A stretch of 64,000 nucleotides of DNA from Bacillota bacterium (GTDB taxonomy: Bacteria > Bacillota > Desulfotomaculia > Desulfotomaculales > Desulfohalotomaculaceae), in assembly GCA_009711615.1 (NCBI GenBank), contig VENI01000012.1:24057-88056 (forward strand). Reading direction: 5' to 3'. Of the stretch, positions 60,739 through 64,000 are shown piece by piece. The notes beneath the pieces are model-generated. The model was given only the letters and a program-made list of their open reading frames with translations, was not told the DNA's origin and made no database searches. Both the position numbers and the translations under genes were made by a program. Positions within the stretch are counted from its first letter, which is position 1. Each line of letters starts with the position of its first letter.

Positions 60739-62104
60739 TTTTAATTTGCTCGCATTTCATTAAAAAACTCCTAGCAGCATTAGGATTTCCCCGCCAGTGT
60801 ATATGTACATAGGAACAAAAAACATTATCCCTTGTAAATCCATCCAGCCGTCCATCCTGTCCTCTACCACCCTTCAGGCTGTAAGCTGAAATATCTTCAG
60901 GTATTCCAGAGGTAATTGACCAGTGAAATTCATGACCTTTTATTCTATCACCCTTTTCACCCAGCAGGCAGTTGTTTTGAATTGTTCCGTTAACATATCC
61001 CAGTGCAGAAAGCCGGTTTTTCATTTCCACTTCCCCTGGCACTAAACCTACTCCGGGATAGGTTTTGCCGTCCATATCACTGATAGTTTCACATAGGTAC
61101 ATAAACCCGCCACACTCTGCATATACTGGCTTGCCCTGCATCACAAAATCCTTAACTGCATTTTTTATTAAATAATTGCTAGATAAGTCTGGTAAAAATA
61201 CTTCCGGAAAACCCCCGCCAAGAATAATACCATCAGCTTGGGGCAAGGTTTTATCTTTTATCGGGCTGAAATATACCAGTTCAGCACCCAGTTCCTCTAA
61301 GTAATCCAGTGAATCCTGGTAGTAAAAGTTAAAAGCTTCATCTCTGGCCACTGCCAGTCTAACTTCATTTACTAACTGATTAACATCATTTTGTTTATTC
61401 TTGACCGGAGGGGCTTTGCTGGCTAGCACTAGCAACCTATTCATATTCACATTTTGTTCAATAACTCGTCCCAACTGTTCCAGTTTATTATGTAAATCAT
61501 TCATCTCCGTAGCCGGCATTAACCCCAGGTGTCTGCTGGGAATTTCTAGCTGTTCATACCTACCCAATACTCCTAAAACAGGGACTCTTACCTCATCTTC
61601 TATGGCTCGGCGGAGCAACTCAGCATGAGTATCACTACCAACTTGGTTTATAATAACTCCTACTATATCTACACCCGGGTCAAAGTCTATATAACCTTTT
61701 ACTGTAGCGGCAATACTGCGCCCCACTCCCCGGCCAGACACCACTAGCACTACCGGAGCATTAATAATTTTACTCACCTGGGCCGTACTGGCTAACTCCC
61801 CTTGATCGCGCATGCCGTCATAAATACCCATTACCCCTTCTACCACAGCCACCTGGGCATCATTACTGTGACGAGTTAAAATAGATTTTATCTCTTGTTC
61901 AGGACAAAGCCAGCAGTCTAGGTTATGGGAATAACGACCAGTGGCAGCATAATGCAATCCAGGATCTATATAGTCCGGCCCTACTTTATATGGTTGTACT
62001 GTGTACCCCTGGCAGCGCAAAGCAGCCATTAAGCCCAAACTAACAGTTGTTTTACCCACTCCGCTGTGGGTACCAGCTATTACAAACCTTGGTAAAGTCA
62101 CCAA
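60731..62104 (-). CDS. cbiA: Cobyrinic acid a,c-diamide synthase
   Basis: 457 residues. P-loop VIAGTHSGVGKTTVSLGLM at the start, YKVGPDYIDPGLH, VEGVMGIYDG, the catalytic Cys of the amidotransferase domain in VYAECGGFMYLCE near 335, and KGHEFHWS. First gene of the cobalamin operon. TTG 62104 or GTG 62101 are both possible with GGAGG upstream. No B12 riboswitch was recognised in front of it. Confidence 0.95.
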   Translation of the reverse strand: MVTLPRFVIAGTHSGVGKTTVSLGLMAALRCQGYTVQPYKVGPDYIDPGLHYAATGRYSHNLDCWLCPEQEIKSILTRHSNDAQVAVVEGVMGIYDGMRDQGELASTAQVSKIINAPVVLVVSGRGVGRSIAATVKGYIDFDPGVDIVGVIINQVGSDTHAELLRRAIEDEVRVPVLGVLGRYEQLEIPSRHLGLMPATEMNDLHNKLEQLGRVIEQNVNMNRLLVLASKAPPVKNKQNDVNQLVNEVRLAVARDEAFNFYYQDSLDYLEELGAELVYFSPIKDKTLPQADGIILGGGFPEVFLPDLSSNYLIKNAVKDFVMQGKPVYAECGGFMYLCETISDMDGKTYPGVGLVPGEVEMKNRLSALGYVNGTIQNNCLLGEKGDRIKGHEFHWSITSGIPEDISAYSLKGGRGQDGRLDGFTRDNVFCSYVHIHWRGNPNAARSFLMKCEQIKNE

Positions 62105-62302
62105 TTAAACCTCCACATACTTAAGAACATTTTTCCAGCAGTATATATATTTTCGATAGAACACAAAAAAAACCTCCATTTTACCACTTTAATGGTTTGA
62201 TTATATGTATTCTAAAACAGGCATATCTAAATATTACCAACCATAGATATATTTAACAGCGACATGTAACATCAAGTAATCTTTAGGGAGGTAATCGTAT
62301 TC

Positions 62303-63571
62303 GTGTCTACAGCAATAATGTTGTTCTTATTTACTTATATTTTAATTATATTAGGAGTAATTCATCGAACACTGGTAGCATTTGCAGGGGCAGTGGCCAT
62401 GCTGATGATAGGGGCAATAAGTCCACAAGAAGCATTAAAAGCCATGGACTTCGATACCATAGGTTTATTAATGGGTATGATGATAATTGTTGGCATCACA
62501 AAAAAAACAGGCCTTTTTGAGTATCTAGCGATCAAAGTAGCCCAGATGGCCAAAGGAGAACCCACTAAGATACTTTCGGGCCTTTGTCTAATAACAGCGT
62601 TTTTCTCTGCATTTTTAGATAATGTAACTACAGTGATGTTGGTTATCCCGGTTACTTTCGTAATCACTAAGCAGCTTAACATTAGCCCTATCCCCTTTTT
62701 AATAGCTATGATTATTTCATCAAATATTGGTGGTACTGCCACATTAGTTGGTGACCCCCCAAATATTATGATAAGCGGTTTCACCGGCTTGGGTTTTATG
62801 GATTTTGTTACAAATCTGGCACCAGTTGTAATAATTATTTATATTGTTACAATCTTAATTTTAAAGAGTAAATTCCAACAGCAACTGGTAACCTTTCCAA
62901 TGCTTAAAGACCGCATTATAAGTTTAAAGGCATCCGATCAACTTAAGGATAGAGTGTTACTCAGTAAATGTTTGTTGGTAATTTCTCTTACGGTTTTGGG
63001 CTTTATTTTTCATCAGCAGATAAAACTTGAACCAGCATTCATTGCCATAGTGCTAGCTTGTTTTCTAATTATAATTACTAAAAGTAACATTATAAAGTCA
63101 TTAATGTACGTTGAATGGTCTGTTATTATATTCTTTATTAGTCTTTTTGTAATGGTGGGGGCATTGGATGAAATAGGAGTTTTTGAGAGATTGGCTCGGA
63201 CTAGCTTAGATGTAACAGGTGGTAATATTTTGTCGGCAGCTTTAATCATTCTTTGGCTTTCTGCCATCGCATCAGCCTTCGTTGACAATATCCCCTTCGT
63301 TGCAGCTATGATTCCACTGATAAAGGAATTTGGTCAATTAGGTGGAATAGATGATCTTACTTTCTTTTGGTGGGCCCTGTCCCTTGGATCTTGTTTAGGC
63401 GGTAACGGGACAGCTATCGGTGCATCGGCAAACGTTGTAGTTATCGGGATAGCAGAAAAAAGAGGTGTAAACCTTAGCTTTATTGATTACATGAAAACCG
63501 GCTTTCCAATAATGCTTCTATCTATTGTAATTTCAACAGGATACCTACTTCTTTGGTACTATTTAAATTAA
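62303..63571 (+). CDS. ArsB/NhaD-superfamily ion transporter
   Basis: 422 residues, about 11 membrane segments. FTYILIILGVIHRTLVAFAG at the start, AFFSAFLDNVTTVMLVIPVT near 105, SSNIGGTATLVGDPPNIMIS near 145, and in the second half AIASAFVDNIPFVAAMIP and LGSCLGGNGTAIGASANVV. These paired DN and GG..T..G motifs define the ArsB/NhaD/CitM group. The substrate (arsenite, Na+/H+ or carboxylate) is not decided. GTG start behind GGGAGG. Confidence 0.88.
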   Translation: MSTAIMLFLFTYILIILGVIHRTLVAFAGAVAMLMIGAISPQEALKAMDFDTIGLLMGMMIIVGITKKTGLFEYLAIKVAQMAKGEPTKILSGLCLITAFFSAFLDNVTTVMLVIPVTFVITKQLNISPIPFLIAMIISSNIGGTATLVGDPPNIMISGFTGLGFMDFVTNLAPVVIIIYIVTILILKSKFQQQLVTFPMLKDRIISLKASDQLKDRVLLSKCLLVISLTVLGFIFHQQIKLEPAFIAIVLACFLIIITKSNIIKSLMYVEWSVIIFFISLFVMVGALDEIGVFERLARTSLDVTGGNILSAALIILWLSAIASAFVDNIPFVAAMIPLIKEFGQLGGIDDLTFFWWALSLGSCLGGNGTAIGASANVVVIGIAEKRGVNLSFIDYMKTGFPIMLLSIVISTGYLLLWYYLN

Positions 63572-63579
63572 TGTATTAT

Positions 63580-63618
63580 AAAAGGGACTTATCCAAACTC
63601 TTGGATGAAGTCCCTTTT
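63580..63618. terminator. Bidirectional terminator
   Basis: AAAAGGGACTT.ATCCA with complement (one bulge) and short loop, T-run on both strands, between the transporter and the convergent TctB gene. Confidence 0.8.
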
Positions 63619-63635
63619 TGATCTTCTTTTCTTAA

Positions 63636-64000
63636 TTAACCGCCAAATATAATGCCCACAGGCAGAGGTACATGAAAAGCGTAGTGGAATACTCCATAGA
63701 AAATAGCTGTTAAAACACAAGCTAGGGCCGCTGATTTAAACACTGTCACTTTCTTAGTGTTATCCAACACCTTGAAGAATACGCCCAGGAATAATACACT
63801 GCTAATTAGGAAGCCAGCAAACATCATCACTATTACGTATCCCACAATGCCCAGCGCCATGGACAGCACTCTACGTGCTTCCACACCTTCAAAGGCTGGC
63901 TTAACTTCTTTCTTAGTAAAGCTCTGTATTAACTGAATAACACTTAAACCAGCCAAGATAGCAATAATAATATTTGGAAAAACTGCTCCCATATCACTTA
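63636..64000 (-). CDS. Tripartite tricarboxylate transporter TctB-family protein, partial
   Basis: Membrane protein with four hydrophobic segments: NIIIAILAGLSVIQLI, ALGIVGYVIVMMFAGFLIS, VLFLGVFF and AALACVLTAIFYGVFHYAF, ending PLPVGIIFGG. TctB proteins are about 150 residues, and GAVFP here matches the GPGFFP that follows a first helix in the family. An in-frame ATG exists at 63992, but the frame stays open to the window edge, so the true start is probably outside. TctA would be expected downstream but is not here. Confidence 0.75.
   Translation of the reverse strand, partial: SDMGAVFPNIIIAILAGLSVIQLIQSFTKKEVKPAFEGVEARRVLSMALGIVGYVIVMMFAGFLISSVLFLGVFFKVLDNTKKVTVFKSAALACVLTAIFYGVFHYAFHVPLPVGIIFGG

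Noticed and set aside
62105..62302. Cobalamin riboswitch expected upstream of cbiA
   Set aside because: No B12-box-like sequence was recognised on either strand by eye; a covariance search is still needed.

Overview
The window looks like a low-GC, spore-forming, strictly anaerobic Firmicute, most likely a Clostridia/Peptococcaceae relative (Desulfotomaculum-like). This is an inference from gene content: a trimeric [FeFe] hydrogenase, desulfoferrodoxin plus rubrerythrin, the prkA-yhbH-spoVR sporulation genes, a Spo0E-like protein, an anaerobic (cbi-type) cobalamin pathway, a selenocysteine tRNA and a Gram-positive LexA box. No rRNA, intact insertion sequence, prophage or CRISPR array is visible.

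Layout. 1-8.6 kb (minus strand): the start of a polyprenyl synthetase, then an operon read from 8.6 kb downward: an XRE-cupin regulator, hydC-hydB-hydA (electron-bifurcating hydrogenase), a PAS-containing sensory [FeFe] hydrogenase (hydS), a SpoIIE-type phosphatase and a small thioredoxin-fold [2Fe-2S] protein. Energy-converting and H2-sensing hydrogenases are thus encoded together with a putative signalling output. 8.8-22.6 kb: SOS-controlled dinB, cell-wall and membrane genes, tRNA-Sec, a membrane MutS-like ATPase, a broken arginase, a site-2 protease, a SOD-like protein and a MASE3 two-component system. 22.8-33.5 kb: nucleoside catabolism (deoC, pdp), regulators, a c-di-GMP-I riboswitch in front of an orphan DNA-binding-like gene, purine/uracil permease, tag, a PAS kinase and oxygen-defence genes. 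33.6-48.8 kb: membrane proteins, the spoVR-yhbH-prkA operon, an ecsAB transporter whose ecsA is frameshifted, murT-gatD, lipM, an sdpRI-like pair and several small proteins. 48.9-62.1 kb: a 15-gene minus-strand cobalamin operon from cbiA to cobD. 62.3-64 kb: an ArsB/NhaD-type transporter and a partial TctB.

The strongest unusual signals are: (1) the c-di-GMP-I riboswitch with promoter and terminator controlling a gene whose N-terminal half is reachable only from an ATT start codon behind a near-consensus Shine-Dalgarno; (2) the sensory hydrogenase, with serine in place of the usual proton-transfer cysteine, joined to a phosphatase and an extra Fe-S protein; (3) a dispersed 7-bp tandem repeat family sitting at gene 3' ends and encoding their last residues and stop codons, once beside a remnant that looks like a four-helix-bundle (23S intervening-sequence type) protein gene; and (4) several small genes below usual annotation cut-offs. 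Everything was read by eye. Coordinates of motifs and hairpins were counted by hand, and family names rest on recognised motifs, not on database searches.
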